Positions 42,929 to 52,600 of a stretch of 64,000 nt of DNA are shown in pieces (position 1 is the stretch's first letter; each line of letters starts with the position of its first letter). The DNA comes from Dinghuibacter silviterrae (GTDB lineage: Bacteria > Bacteroidota > Bacteroidia > Chitinophagales > Chitinophagaceae): assembly GCF_004366355.1 (NCBI RefSeq), contig NZ_SODV01000001.1:1984001-2048000 (forward strand), written 5' to 3'. The notes beneath the pieces are model-generated. The model saw nothing but the letters and a program-made list of their open reading frames with translations. It was not told the origin of the DNA and did not search any database. The position numbers were made by a program, and so were the translations under genes.

Positions 42929-45496
42929 ATGACCCGAAGCGGATTTACACGTTCGGTGAGGGGAAAGGTCATTACCGCCCTCGTCCTGTCCTGCTGCGCG
43001 CTCCTGCTCGCCTGGGCGGTCAGCAAGGGGACCTTCCGCCGCATGCTGGGCGCCGTTCAGCACACGTCCGCCGCCAATTCCCCCTGGCGCGTCGCCAGCG
43101 CCTTGTCTGCCGGCATCGCCCGCCTGGAGGGCCTGCAGCGGCAGGACCTCCGGCCCCTCCACCTGCTCATCGATACGCTCCGAGGCCTTTACGCCGGCGA
43201 CTCCCTCCGGAGCGCACAGGTCAATACCCTTGAACACCTTTTGGGCCAGCGCGACAAGCTCGTCTCCGACTATTTGCGGGTCCGCGCCGAGGTCGTCGAA
43301 GACAGTTCGCTCAGTCACCAGGTTTTTGCTTTGGCGGAGAATGTCCGCAACAGCCCACCGCCCAAGGATTCCACCGTCGTCACCACCGAACGCAAGTCCT
43401 ACACCACCACCGTATACCCCGGACAGGAGCCCGCCCATCCGCAGGCTTCTCGTGGCTTTTTCCGTAAATTATTTGGGAAAAAGAAAGCTTCACCGCCCGC
43501 CCCCGCCGCCGCCCCCTACCAGGTCGTACGGGAAGAAACCCGTACCCACGTCGATACGATCGCCACCGCCGCCGCGGATACCACCGCTGACGCCCTCGAC
43601 GCCCGCATGCAAGACTTCGAGCGCCACCGGCGCCGTTGCAGTACCCTTTTCCTCGACCGTGAAGCCCAGCTCGCCGCCGCCAGCGACCGCCTCAACCGCC
43701 AGATCCTCCTCGTCCTCAAACAAGTCGAGCAAGACGCCGTAGAACGCATGGAAGCCAGCAACGCCCGGGCCGAAGAAGTCGTCCACACCGGCATCACGCG
43801 CATCAACGCCATCATGTTCACCTTTTTCCTCGTTACCGCCGTCCTGCTCTATTTCATCCTCACCGACATCGCCCGCGGCAACGCCTACCGCGAGGAAATC
43901 GAAACCGCCCGCGACCAGGCCGAATACCACAGCAAGGCCAAACAACGCTTCCTCTCCAACATGAGCCACGAAATCAGGACCCCCCTCCAATCCATCGTCG
44001 GCTATTCCGAACGCATCCGCGCCCAAGGCTTTGCCGCCCACAAAGACATCGACGCCCTCCACCACTCCGCCGAGCACCTCCTGCAGATTGTCAACGAGGT
44101 CCTCGACTATAACCGGATCGTTTCCGGGAAGTTCACCTTTACCAGGCGGGTTTTCCGGCCATTAGAGCTGCTGGATGAGATCGTGTCGGTGCTGCGGCTG
44201 CAGGCCGATGAGAAGGGGCTGGCGCTCACCACGCGCTATGCGCTTGCGGCGCCCGCCACGCCTGCGCCCGCCGCTGCGCCAGCGCCGCGCACCGCTGCGC
44301 TGCCCGGTGCACCCGCGCTCGTGCCGTTCGCGCCCGCTGCCGCGCAGCTCGCGCCGGCCGCCGCGCAGCAGCCCCTGCTTCTCGAAGGCGACCCCTTCCG
44401 CCTCAAACAGGTGCTGTACAACCTTCTCGGCAACGCCATCAAATTCACGACCACCGGCTGGGTCAACCTCGACGTGCGTTACGAGGATGGGCATTTAATA
44501 TGCGCCATTTCCGATACCGGTCCCGGCATCGCACCCGAAGACCTCGAACGCGTCTTTCAGGAATTCGAACAAGCCGAAAGCCGGTCCGGCCCCTCGGGGA
44601 CGGGTCTCGGCCTCCCGATCAGCAAAGCACTCGTGGAGGCCCAGGGCGGCCGCATCGTCGTGGCCAGCACGCCGGGCGAAGGAAGCTGCTTTACCGTCAC
44701 GCTGCCCTACACCATCGCCCCCGTGCCGTTGCCGGAACACGTCCAACTTCCCCACAGCATCGCACGCCACAAAAAAACCTGGATCTTGGATGACGACCCA
44801 TTTATCCTCGACGTCTGCTCCTGGATCCTCGACCGTCATCACATCGCGCACCGGTGTTTTTCTTCCCCCGCCGCGCTCCTTAATGAACCCTGGGACGGAG
44901 CGGTGTGCTATGTATTGCTCGACATCCGCATGCCTGGCATGAGCGGCTTCGAGGTCTGCGCCACCCTTCGCGACCGCATTCCGCCCGGCGTCCGCATCTT
45001 CGCCCTCACCGCCCAGGTCCTCCCCGACGAACAGGCCCGCGTCCTCGAAGGCGGGTTCGACGGGATTTTGCTAAAGCCGTTTACCGAGCGGGATCTGCTG
45101 GGGATCTTCGAGGAGGCGGCACCCGCCACTCCCGTGGCTGCGTCACCCGACTGGGACCCTTCACCGCTCGAACGCATGACCCTCGGTGACAAAGCCCAAC
45201 TGAACCAAATGCTGCGCCACTTCGCAAGAGATCAACGCCAGGACAAGGTTCTTCTCGCAAACTATCTGCGGGAGCGCGACTTCGCGGGTGCCCTCTTGCT
45301 GGTACACCGCATCGCCGGACGTACCGGACAAGTCGGCGCGCGCCGACTGTCGACAGACCTCCGGAGGATGGAAAAAACGTTGACGCATGAACAGATACTC
45401 GATGACGCGAGCATAAAGCAACTGCTGGGCTTATGCGCGCAGCTGGACACGCTGATTGCGAAAGCCGAAGAAATGACGGAGGCGCCCGTCAGCTAA
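42929..45496 (+). CDS. hybrid histidine kinase with receiver and HPt domains
   Basis: This 855-residue sensor has a first helix (~13-31), a periplasmic or extracytoplasmic helical sensor region (~32-285) and a second helix (~288-312). The kinase has phospho-acceptor H347 ([10 protein letters not shown]), the ATPase core with [10 protein letters not shown] and the GTGLGLPIS box. The receiver has D665 (LLDIRMPG), and the HPt domain near the end has H793 ([13 protein letters not shown]). An Ala/Pro-rich insert of about 43 residues (440-482) sits inside the ATPase domain before GDPFRL. The last eight bases overlap the end of the convergent sigma-54 regulator, its likely partner. Confidence 0.9.
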   Translation: MTRSGFTRSVRGKVITALVLSCCALLLAWAVSKGTFRRMLGAVQHTSAANSPWRVASALSAGIARLEGLQRQDLRPLHLLIDTLRGLYAGDSLRSAQVNTLEHLLGQRDKLVSDYLRVRAEVVEDSSLSHQVFALAENVRNSPPPKDSTVVTTERKSYTTTVYPGQEPAHPQASRGFFRKLFGKKKASPPAPAAAPYQVVREETRTHVDTIATAAADTTADALDARMQDFERHRRRCSTLFLDREAQLAAASDRLNRQILLVLKQVEQDAVERMEASNARAEEVVHTGITRINAIMFTFFLVTAVLLYFILTDIARGNAYREEIETARDQAEYHSKAKQRFLSNMSHEIRTPLQSIVGYSERIRAQGFAAHKDIDALHHSAEHLLQIVNEVLDYNRIVSGKFTFTRRVFRPLELLDEIVSVLRLQADEKGLALTTRYALAAPATPAPAAAPAPRTAALPGAPALVPFAPAAAQLAPAAAQQPLLLEGDPFRLKQVLYNLLGNAIKFTTTGWVNLDVRYEDGHLICAISDTGPGIAPEDLERVFQEFEQAESRSGPSGTGLGLPISKALVEAQGGRIVVASTPGEGSCFTVTLPYTIAPVPLPEHVQLPHSIARHKKTWILDDDPFILDVCSWILDRHHIAHRCFSSPAALLNEPWDGAVCYVLLDIRMPGMSGFEVCATLRDRIPPGVRIFALTAQVLPDEQARVLEGGFDGILLKPFTERDLLGIFEEAAPATPVAASPDWDPSPLERMTLGDKAQLNQMLRHFARDQRQDKVLLANYLRERDFAGALLLVHRIAGRTGQVGARRLSTDLRRMEKTLTHEQILDDASIKQLLGLCAQLDTLIAKAEEMTEAPVS

Positions 45497-46892
45497 GACC
45501 GTAGCGTTCGATCTTGCTATAGAGGGTCTTTCGGTCGATGTTGAGTAAACGCGCGGCCTTGGATTTGTTGTACCGCACATCCCGCAAAGTCTTTTCGATC
45601 AGCGCCTTTTCGTTGGCCTCCTGCAAAGCTTTGAGGTCGGTGCCGGCCGCGGAGCCCGGTGCAGCGGCGCTTGGCGAGCCCGGCACCCCGGCGCCCAGGA
45701 CCAAAGGCCCGCGGCCCCCTGGCGCCCCGCCACCCGGCGTCCAGGTGACCGACAACTCCATATCATCCGGCAGACAATCAATCCCCGCGACCCCGGTCTT
45801 CGCGAGCAACACCATACGCTTGACGACATTGCGGAGCTCCCGCAGGTTACCGGGCCAGTCGTAGCGGTGGAGCAGGTCGAGGGCTTCGGGATCGATGCCG
45901 TGTACGTGTTTGCCGAGCTGTTCGTTGGATTGTTGTATAAAGTGGGTGATAAAGAGGTCGATGTCTTTGCCGCGCTCGCGGAGGGGCGGCACGTGGATCT
46001 TGAATTCGTTGAGGCGATGGTAAAGGTCTTGCCGGAATTCTCCTTTTTGAACGCCGGTGGGGAGGTCTTCGTTGGAGGCGACGATCATGCGCACGTCGAC
46101 GGGGATGGGGCGGGTGCTGCCGATGGGTTGGATGATTTTTTCCTGGAGTGCCCGAAGGAGTTTTACCTGGGTATCGTAACCAAGGTTCCCGATTTCGTCG
46201 AGGAAAAGGGTGCCGCCCTTTGCAGTTTCGAACAGCCCCTTTTTGTCGGACACGGCGCCGGTAAAGGCCCCTTTGATGTGACCAAAAAGTTCGCTGGAGG
46301 CCAGGTCTCTGGAAAGTACACCGCAGTCGATGGCGACAAAGGGACCCGAAGCCCGTTTGCTCCCGCGGTGGATGCAACGCGCGGCGTATTCTTTCCCGGT
46401 GCCGCTTTCCCCTTGTATGATCACGGACATGTCGGTGGGCGCGACGAGGTCGATGTATTCGTAGAGCTTGGCGGCAGGGGCGCTCCCCCCGCGGATATAG
46501 TCCGGCTCGGGCCCGCGACCGGACACAGGTTTGCCGGTGTCCATCGCCGAATGGATCACCATGAGTAACTCGTCGGGGTTGACGGGTTTGGTAATATAGT
46601 CGAATGCCCCGGACCGGATGGCCCTTACGGCGGTACGGATGTCGTCAAAACTGGTCATGACGATAGCCGGGATCGTGACGCCGTTTTCCCTGGCCCGAGA
46701 CAGCACTTCCAGGCCGTTCCCATCGGGCAGGCGATAGTCCAGCAGGAGGAGGTCATAGGAATCGGTCTCCAGCCGGCGGATCCCCGTCTTGACGTCCCGG
46801 ACGATGTCCGTTTGGTAAGCATGTTTATGGAGAAAATCTCCCAAAAGCCGGGAGAAGGTGGGATCGTCTTCCACCAATAGGGTTTTTGGCAT
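45489..46892 (-). CDS. sigma-54-dependent response regulator (NtrC family)
   Basis: This 467-residue regulator has a receiver with phospho-site D52 (LLLLDYRLPDGNG) and an AAA+ domain with Walker A GESGTGKE (~159) and the sigma-54 contact loop GAFTGA (~207). A Fis-type HTH follows at the end ([28 protein letters not shown]). An Ala/Gly/Pro-rich linker of about 32 residues joins AAA+ and HTH. It would open sigma-54 promoters when phosphorylated, probably by the HPt of the convergent kinase. Confidence 0.93.
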   Translation of the reverse strand: MPKTLLVEDDPTFSRLLGDFLHKHAYQTDIVRDVKTGIRRLETDSYDLLLLDYRLPDGNGLEVLSRARENGVTIPAIVMTSFDDIRTAVRAIRSGAFDYITKPVNPDELLMVIHSAMDTGKPVSGRGPEPDYIRGGSAPAAKLYEYIDLVAPTDMSVIIQGESGTGKEYAARCIHRGSKRASGPFVAIDCGVLSRDLASSELFGHIKGAFTGAVSDKKGLFETAKGGTLFLDEIGNLGYDTQVKLLRALQEKIIQPIGSTRPIPVDVRMIVASNEDLPTGVQKGEFRQDLYHRLNEFKIHVPPLRERGKDIDLFITHFIQQSNEQLGKHVHGIDPEALDLLHRYDWPGNLRELRNVVKRMVLLAKTGVAGIDCLPDDMELSVTWTPGGGAPGGRGPLVLGAGVPGSPSAAAPGSAAGTDLKALQEANEKALIEKTLRDVRYNKSKAARLLNIDRKTLYSKIERYGLS

Positions 46893-46911
46893 AGGTCAGC
46901 TGATTTCAAGA

Positions 46912-46919
46912 CAAAAATA
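46912..46919 (-). promoter_or_regulatory. -7 box TATTTTTG for the sigma-54 regulator
   Basis: This is an exact minus-strand TAnnTTTG box 19 bases before the ATG. It is formed from the T-run of the preceding terminator (46918-46948), so termination and initiation signals overlap. Confidence 0.55.
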
Positions 46920-46948
46920 CGAAAGCCGGAGTGAATCCGGCTTTCGTA
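46918..46948 (-). terminator. terminator of the DTAA-repeat gene
   Basis: TACGAAAGCCGGA and TCCGGCTTTCGTA form a perfect 13-bp stem with a five-base loop. On the minus strand it is followed by TTTTTG. It ends transcription from the small secreted-protein gene at 46977-47342. Confidence 0.8.
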
Positions 46949-46976
46949 CGTGTTAGAGGGTTGGTAAAAAAATGCC

Positions 46977-47342
46977 CTATTGGTCACCCCCCTTTTTCTT
47001 TTTGGTCGTATCCTTCGCGGGTTTTTCTGTCGTATCGGCTACGGCCCCCACGACCCGATGGGTCAACATCGAGGTGTCTTTCTTAGCAACGGCTGTATCT
47101 ATGGCCTGGTGGCGGGCGGCAGTATCCCGCCGCGCCGCGGTATCGAAGTTCGAAGCGGTATACGAGGCAAGCGGTGCGACGGCGAGCGCGGCGGTGTCAA
47201 AGTGCGCGGCGGTGTCAAAGTGCGCGGCGCTAACGCCCGCGGCCGTGTCCAAATGCGCCGCCGTATCGGCGCCCGCGGCCCTCGCCGAAAATAGCCCTCC
47301 GCAAAGGACCAGGGCTGTCATGGATAATAAGGTCTTTTTCAT
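46977..47342 (-). CDS. secreted low-complexity protein with DTAA repeats
   Basis: This 121-residue protein has a signal peptide (MKKTLLSMTALVLCGGLFSARA). A stretch follows in which the tetrad D-T-A-A recurs about six times with histidine, phenylalanine or arginine before it (AHLDTAAG, AHFDTAAHFDTAA, NFDTAARRDTAAR). It ends in a Lys-rich tail (DTTKKKKGGD). I recognise no family. The start is fixed by the signal peptide; the longer frame upstream is not coding-like. Confidence 0.6.
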   Translation of the reverse strand: MKKTLLSMTALVLCGGLFSARAAGADTAAHLDTAAGVSAAHFDTAAHFDTAALAVAPLASYTASNFDTAARRDTAARHQAIDTAVAKKDTSMLTHRVVGAVADTTEKPAKDTTKKKKGGDQ

Positions 47343-47521
47343 AACGATGTTTTTTGCAGATGTGATTTTCCAATAAGGGGCAATAGAATGATGCCAAACC
47401 CAAAACGGGCTACCAAGAAAATGATAATCAAAAGATTGAAAAAGACCCGAATGAAAAGTGAACGGGGAATATCCCCACACGTTGCCGCATAATTGTACTT
47501 TTATATACAAAATCCAGGTAT

Positions 47522-47935
47522 ATGAAACGGTATACATGGGCCTATCTGATGGCCAGGCTTCCGATTGCCATGAGTTTTCTCGGACATGGACTCGTTCGTA
47601 TGCCCAAGCTGGAGCAGTTCAGCCTTGGGTTGACCATTGAATTCAACAGGACTTTTTTCCCCCTTTGGTTGTTGCAACCCTTTAGCTACGTGTTGCCTTT
47701 CCTGGAATTGCTCACGGGGATACTCTTGCTCCTGGGCTTGTTTACGCGGTTTGCGCTTTTCCTGGGCGGGGCGCTTATGCTGATCCTGATCTTTGGATCG
47801 ACGATGATTGAAGAATGGCAGAACGTGGCCATTCAATTGTTTTACGGAGTCTATCTGGCGGGGCTTCTCGCGTTGATCGATCACAACGGGATCTCGCTGG
47901 ACGCGCGCAGCAGCAAGAAACCGGGCAGCAATTAA
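47522..47935 (+). CDS. DoxX family membrane protein
   Basis: This 137-residue protein has four hydrophobic helices and the DoxX-like opening (ARLPIAMSFLGHGLVRM), then FLELLTGILLLLGLFTRFALFLGGALML and VAIQLFYGVYLAGLLAL. DoxX-type proteins are linked to redox or thiol balance at the membrane, but the specific role is unknown. Its end overlaps the convergent sigma-2-like gene by four bases. A TACTTTTA sequence upstream is one base off the -7 consensus. Confidence 0.8.
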   Translation: MKRYTWAYLMARLPIAMSFLGHGLVRMPKLEQFSLGLTIEFNRTFFPLWLLQPFSYVLPFLELLTGILLLLGLFTRFALFLGGALMLILIFGSTMIEEWQNVAIQLFYGVYLAGLLALIDHNGISLDARSSKKPGSN

Positions 47936-48276
47936 GGCCGGAATAGCCTGCCGAGCAGGGACGCGCGCCTTTTCCCCTCCAGGAAAGGCTGGCACTGCCT
48001 GTATACTTCGCGATAAAGAAAGGGCTTCAGCGGAGCCTTTAACCAGGACGTTTTGCGCTTTGTCCAGACGTCCCTCATGATCTGTTGCATGACGACCTGG
48101 GCGTCTTCCGGGTTGGAGAGCAGGGAGTGGGCGAGGGTGTTGACGTAGTCGGCATACTCCCAGAAGAAGTACCTGTATGCCTTTGTTTCCCCGGCCTTCA
48201 TCAGCGAGATCAGCGTGTCTTCCGGTACATCGGCGACGTCCAGCAGGTGCGTGTTCCGTTCTTTCATCTTTGTCAT
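47932..48276 (-). CDS. stand-alone sigma-70 region 2-like protein
   Basis: This 114-residue protein aligns by eye with region 2 of ECF sigma factors: LISLMKAGETKAYRYFFWEYADYVNTLA, then NPEDAQVVMQQIMRDVW and LKPFLYREVYRQCQ. It stops before any region 4, ending in a basic tail (GKRRASLLGRLFRP). It starts two bases after the SusD stop, so it is the last gene of the locus-2 operon. It could be a degenerate sigma factor, a decoy for the FecR anti-sigma domain, or an RNA-polymerase-binding modulator. Confidence 0.6.
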   Translation of the reverse strand: MTKMKERNTHLLDVADVPEDTLISLMKAGETKAYRYFFWEYADYVNTLAHSLLSNPEDAQVVMQQIMRDVWTKRKTSWLKAPLKPFLYREVYRQCQPFLEGKRRASLLGRLFRP

Positions 48277-48278
48277 TT

Positions 48279-49640
48279 TTAGTAACCTGGATTTTGCGAA
48301 AGTGATGTATTGGCCTGTAATTGGGATAGGGGTATAGGGTAAAGGGTATCAAGGTCGCGCCAGCCGGGCTTCAATGACGAAAGCACCACGCCGGCCTGAC
48401 CGCTTCGCCTGAGGTCGCACCAGCGGTGGCCCCATTCGAAACAAAGCTCGACGCGTCTTTCATGGAGGATCGCGGCGAGAAGCCCCGAAAAACCGGTAGC
48501 CGAAGTAGGCGGCAGCCCAGCCCGGAGCCTTACGGAATCTAGGTCCGCGGCAGCCCCCCCGAGGTTCCCTTCCTCCGCCCGGGCCTCTGCGCGGATCAGG
48601 TATTGTTCCGCGAGGCGCAGGAGGGTGTAGTTCTCCACGTGGGTGTTGCCGGACTGGATCTTATATTTAAACGGGTAGTAGTACGTTTCCGCTGCGATGG
48701 TGGACTGGCCCAGCCAGTCGGTTCGCCGCAAATCGCCCGGCTCGAAGGCGTTTAGTAAACCGGTATCGAGGGCATACGCGGGGATGGTGTTGCTGTCGGC
48801 GGGGATAAAATCATACCCTTCGTACGTATTGAGGCCGGGCACCACGGGTGCCATCTGCCAGATGGCTTCGGGGCTATAGGCGAGAAAAATACGGTTGGGG
48901 TCGGGTTCGAGGTGATAGACACCGCTGTCGATGACTTTGCTGCTTTCCGCGTCGGCGTCCGCCCAGTCGCTTTCATACAGGTAGAACCGGGCCAGCAGCG
49001 CGGCGGCCGTCCATTTGTTGGGTTTGAGTGGGCCGGCGGTGGGATAGGCGGGGGTCAGCAGGTTTTGGGCGTTAAGCAGGTCACGGATAGACAACAGGTA
49101 GATCGAGTCCCTTGGCGTGCGGGGCATGGTGCCGTTGAGGGTGTAGTCGGTGCTGGTCTCGTAGGGCACGTCCCCGAAAAGGTTGGTCAGGTACAGGTAA
49201 CAAAAGGCGCGTACGCAGTCCGCCTCGCCGGTGAGCTGCGCCTTGACGGGGGCGCTGACGCCCGTGGAGCGGGACAGGCCCTCCAGGACGGCATTCACCT
49301 GGTAAAGATAACTATAGGCGTCTCCCCAGCAGTTGGTCACCAGCAGGGGATTGTTGGCGTTCAGGGTGTTTTGTGCAAACTGGTCCACCGGCGGGCTGGG
49401 GGTGGTGTTGTAGAGCTCATCCGCGCTCAACCCGAAATACAAGGTAACGGCCCCATCGCCAAAGCCGAAGTTGGAGCCCATCATCAGGCTATAAACCCCG
49501 TTCATGGCGGCGGTGGCGTCGGCGTCCCCGGAGAAGACCTGGCTGGTGGAGCTTTGACCGGCGGGCGGGCTGACCTCCACAAACTTCTTACAGGCGCAGA
49601 GGGCGACAACCAAGACGATATATGGTTTCCAGGAAGCCAT
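48279..49640 (-). CDS. SusD/RagB family lipoprotein (FecR-SusC fusion locus)
   Basis: This 453-residue lipoprotein (signal peptide ending LCAC, Cys17) has the SusD fold: TGEADCVRAFCYLYLTNLFGDVPY, LLRLAEQYLIRAEARAEEGN and the C-terminal ILHERRVELCFEWGHRWCDLRRSG. The start MASWKPYIV lies two bases after the SusC stop, so the genes are tightly coupled. The substrate is unknown; no hydrolase is present in this operon. Confidence 0.93.
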   Translation of the reverse strand: MASWKPYIVLVVALCACKKFVEVSPPAGQSSTSQVFSGDADATAAMNGVYSLMMGSNFGFGDGAVTLYFGLSADELYNTTPSPPVDQFAQNTLNANNPLLVTNCWGDAYSYLYQVNAVLEGLSRSTGVSAPVKAQLTGEADCVRAFCYLYLTNLFGDVPYETSTDYTLNGTMPRTPRDSIYLLSIRDLLNAQNLLTPAYPTAGPLKPNKWTAAALLARFYLYESDWADADAESSKVIDSGVYHLEPDPNRIFLAYSPEAIWQMAPVVPGLNTYEGYDFIPADSNTIPAYALDTGLLNAFEPGDLRRTDWLGQSTIAAETYYYPFKYKIQSGNTHVENYTLLRLAEQYLIRAEARAEEGNLGGAAADLDSVRLRAGLPPTSATGFSGLLAAILHERRVELCFEWGHRWCDLRRSGQAGVVLSSLKPGWRDLDTLYPIPLSQLQANTSLSQNPGY

Positions 49641-49642
49641 GA

Positions 49643-52600
49643 TTACAGTTGACAATGGATGCCCCCCACCATCACTTTTAAGGGAGGAAGCACAAACGTG
49701 TTTTGGGTCTCCGGATCAGCGCCCATGTACCGCGTCAGGGTCAACAGGTTCTGGGCCCGGACATACAACTGAACCTGGTCCAGCCCCCATAAGTGCGCGA
49801 AAGTATAGGATAGGGAAACATTGGTCAGACGCAGGAAGGAGGCATCGGAATAAGCGGCCGAAGAATTGGCCAGGTCGTATCCGGCGGTGTATGCGGCGGC
49901 GTTGTATCCCGCGGTGTAGCGTTGGAGGGTGGCCTGTTCATCCGGATGGGTCCAGACGGTTCCTTTGGCCACCGGCTGGTTGTAAAGGGTGCCGGGAAGA
50001 AAGCCGCTGTTGTAATAGTAATAATAGTAATTCGGGCCTTTTTGCAGACGAAAGGAGGCCAAAGCATCCAACTGCCAGGAGCGGTAGTGCAGGCTGCTCG
50101 ACAACCCGCCAAAAAGCGTCGGCGCCAGGTGGGCGATGTTTTTGACGTAGTCCCCGGGGTAGGAGATCTGGCCACTCTGGTCGATGTCTTTGAAGGTATA
50201 CGTCCCCGTGGCGGAATTGACGCCGTTATAGAGGAAACCATCGACGATGCTCAGGGGTTGCCCGACCTGCAGATTGGAATAGGAGGACGTGGCGATGCCC
50301 GGAAACGACAGGAGCCGGTTATACGGCAGGGTGAGGTTGAGGGTCGTGGACCATTGTACCTGCCTGGTGGTGATGTTGCGCGTCGTCAGCTCTTCCTCCA
50401 GACCGGTGTTTTCGACCAGGGCCGGGAAGTTCTCGGTGATCCCGCTAAATCCTGTCTGGAGGGGAAGTCCATAACGGATCAGTTGATTGCCGCCCCTGTC
50501 CATATACCAGGCGGTCGTGGAGAGGATCTTGTCGTTTAGGAATCCTAATTCAAGCGCGCCCTCCAGTTTCCGGTTGATCTCCCAACTGTAGTAGGGGTTA
50601 TAGAGCCGGACCGGGTAAAGGCTGGCAGAGCCTAAGTAGGGATAGGGGGTGGAACTCCACACGTCCAGGTATTGGTAGTCCCCGATCTGGTCGTTACCCG
50701 TGATGCCATAGCTGGCCCTGATTTTCCCATAACTAAGAAACGGTAAATGAAGGGCCGTTTTGGTAAAGATCCAGGCCATGCCGGCCGCGCCGAAACCGGC
50801 AAACTGTTTACCGGGGCCGAACCGGCTCGAACCGTCCCGGCGGGCGGAGAGGTTGAGGAGGTATTGGTCTTTTAGGTTATAGGTGAGCCGGCCGAAGGCG
50901 GCCTCATACCGGTATGCCGTGCTGGTGTTGACCGAGCTGAGACCGGCGGCCCCGTTGGTGGAGCCGAGCAGGGCGTCGTCGTGGTAGCCGTAGCCGGAGA
51001 TCATGTACCCGGTCCCTGTGAGCCCCTGCCAGGTGGCACCGGCGAGCAGTTGCAACCGGCCCTTTCCGAGACGGGTTGTGTATTCGGCCTGTGGCTCCGC
51101 GATCCAGTTGCTGAGGTGACGGGTTCCGAACTGGGCAAACCCCGTGGGGCTGGTGGCGGGGTTTTGCGCAGCGATGGGGACGATCCCCGTTTCGTTCACC
51201 TGCAGGGCATTGTATCCTGCGCTTACTTTCAGGCTCAGCCCCTGGACAACCTGGTAGGACAACTGGAGATGGGTCAGTACGTTGCTGGACTGAGCCGTAT
51301 ACCGGTCCAGGAGATACGCCAGGGGGTTTACTGAAAAAGAGATGCCCTTGTCCTGCCACACAAAGCCGTTGGAGGCGTTTTTGAGCGCCGGGTAGTCGGG
51401 GGGCAGGTTGACGCTGGCGGTCAGGTCTTGGGCGATGCAGGCGTTGTGGTCCGCCGTGTAGTTGAACGTAAAGTCCGCGGCAAACCGTTTGTTGAGGGAG
51501 TGGTGGTTGATGCTGGCATACAAGCCGCCCCGCTGGTCGCCCAGGTGCGCGGGGAACACGCTTTGCTGCTGGTGGTAGTTTCCGCTGAGCAGGACCTGCG
51601 TCTGGTCGCTCCCGGCGGACAGGCTGGCCTGGACGTCGTTGGTGGCGCCCCAGTCCCCGATCAGGAGTTTGTTGAAATTGGTATACCGGGTGGTGTCCCA
51701 AACGAGGAGGTCCGGTGCGTTGATGGCGGTGGGCGTCACGGAGTCCTGCGCAAAAGCCGCGCGCCTCATCGCAAGATAGGCCGGTGTACCCATCATGGGC
51801 AGGGTACGCGTGACGGCGCCGGCCCCTGTATAGGCGCTCAGGCTGAAGCCGGCTTTGCCCGGGCGGCCTTTGCGGGTCGTGATGAGGATGACCCCGGCGG
51901 CGCCCCGGCTCCCGTAGATGGCCGTGGCGTCGGCGTCCTTTAGAATTTCTATGCTTTCGATGTCGCCGGGATTGATCAACGCCAGGGGGCTCAGCCCACC
52001 CTGGCTCGCATTCCCCAGGGGATTGGCGGCGGACACCAGTTGGTTAAGGGGGTTATTATTCGGTGCAAAGGGGACCCCGTCGATGACGATCAGGGGATCG
52101 GATCCCTGGAGGATCGAGCTTTGCCCCCGGACCTGGACCTTGTAATAGGATCCCGGTATGCCGCTGCTGGCGGTGATCAGTACCCCCGGTACCCGGCCCT
52201 GGAGCGTTTCCAGGGGGTCCGCCACCGGTTGCAGGCCGATGGCCTGTTGGGTCACCTTGGAGACCGAGCCGGTATTGAGCCGCCGGGTCGTCGTCCCGTA
52301 GGCGATGATCACCGTCTCATCCAGGACGCTGGCAAAGGTATGCAGCATGATGTCAAGCGGGGTGCCGCCATGGATGGGGATATCCTTGGTTTCATAGCCG
52401 ATGCAGCTGACCTTTAACGTATCGCCCACACGGACATTGTTCAGGCTGAAAACCCCGTCGTCCCCCGCAAAAACACCGCGGATCGTTCCTATGATGCTCA
52501 CGCTGGCGCCCGGGACGGGTTCCCGGCGTTCATTGACGACGCGCCCGCTTACGGTCATGGGCAACCGCCGGGGCGGGGGAGGCGGCGTCTTGGCGCGGAT

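Noticed and set aside
44236-44390. Frameshift or pseudogene in the hybrid kinase
   Set aside because: The Ala/Pro-rich insert keeps the frame and all motifs before and after it are intact, so the gene appears functional.
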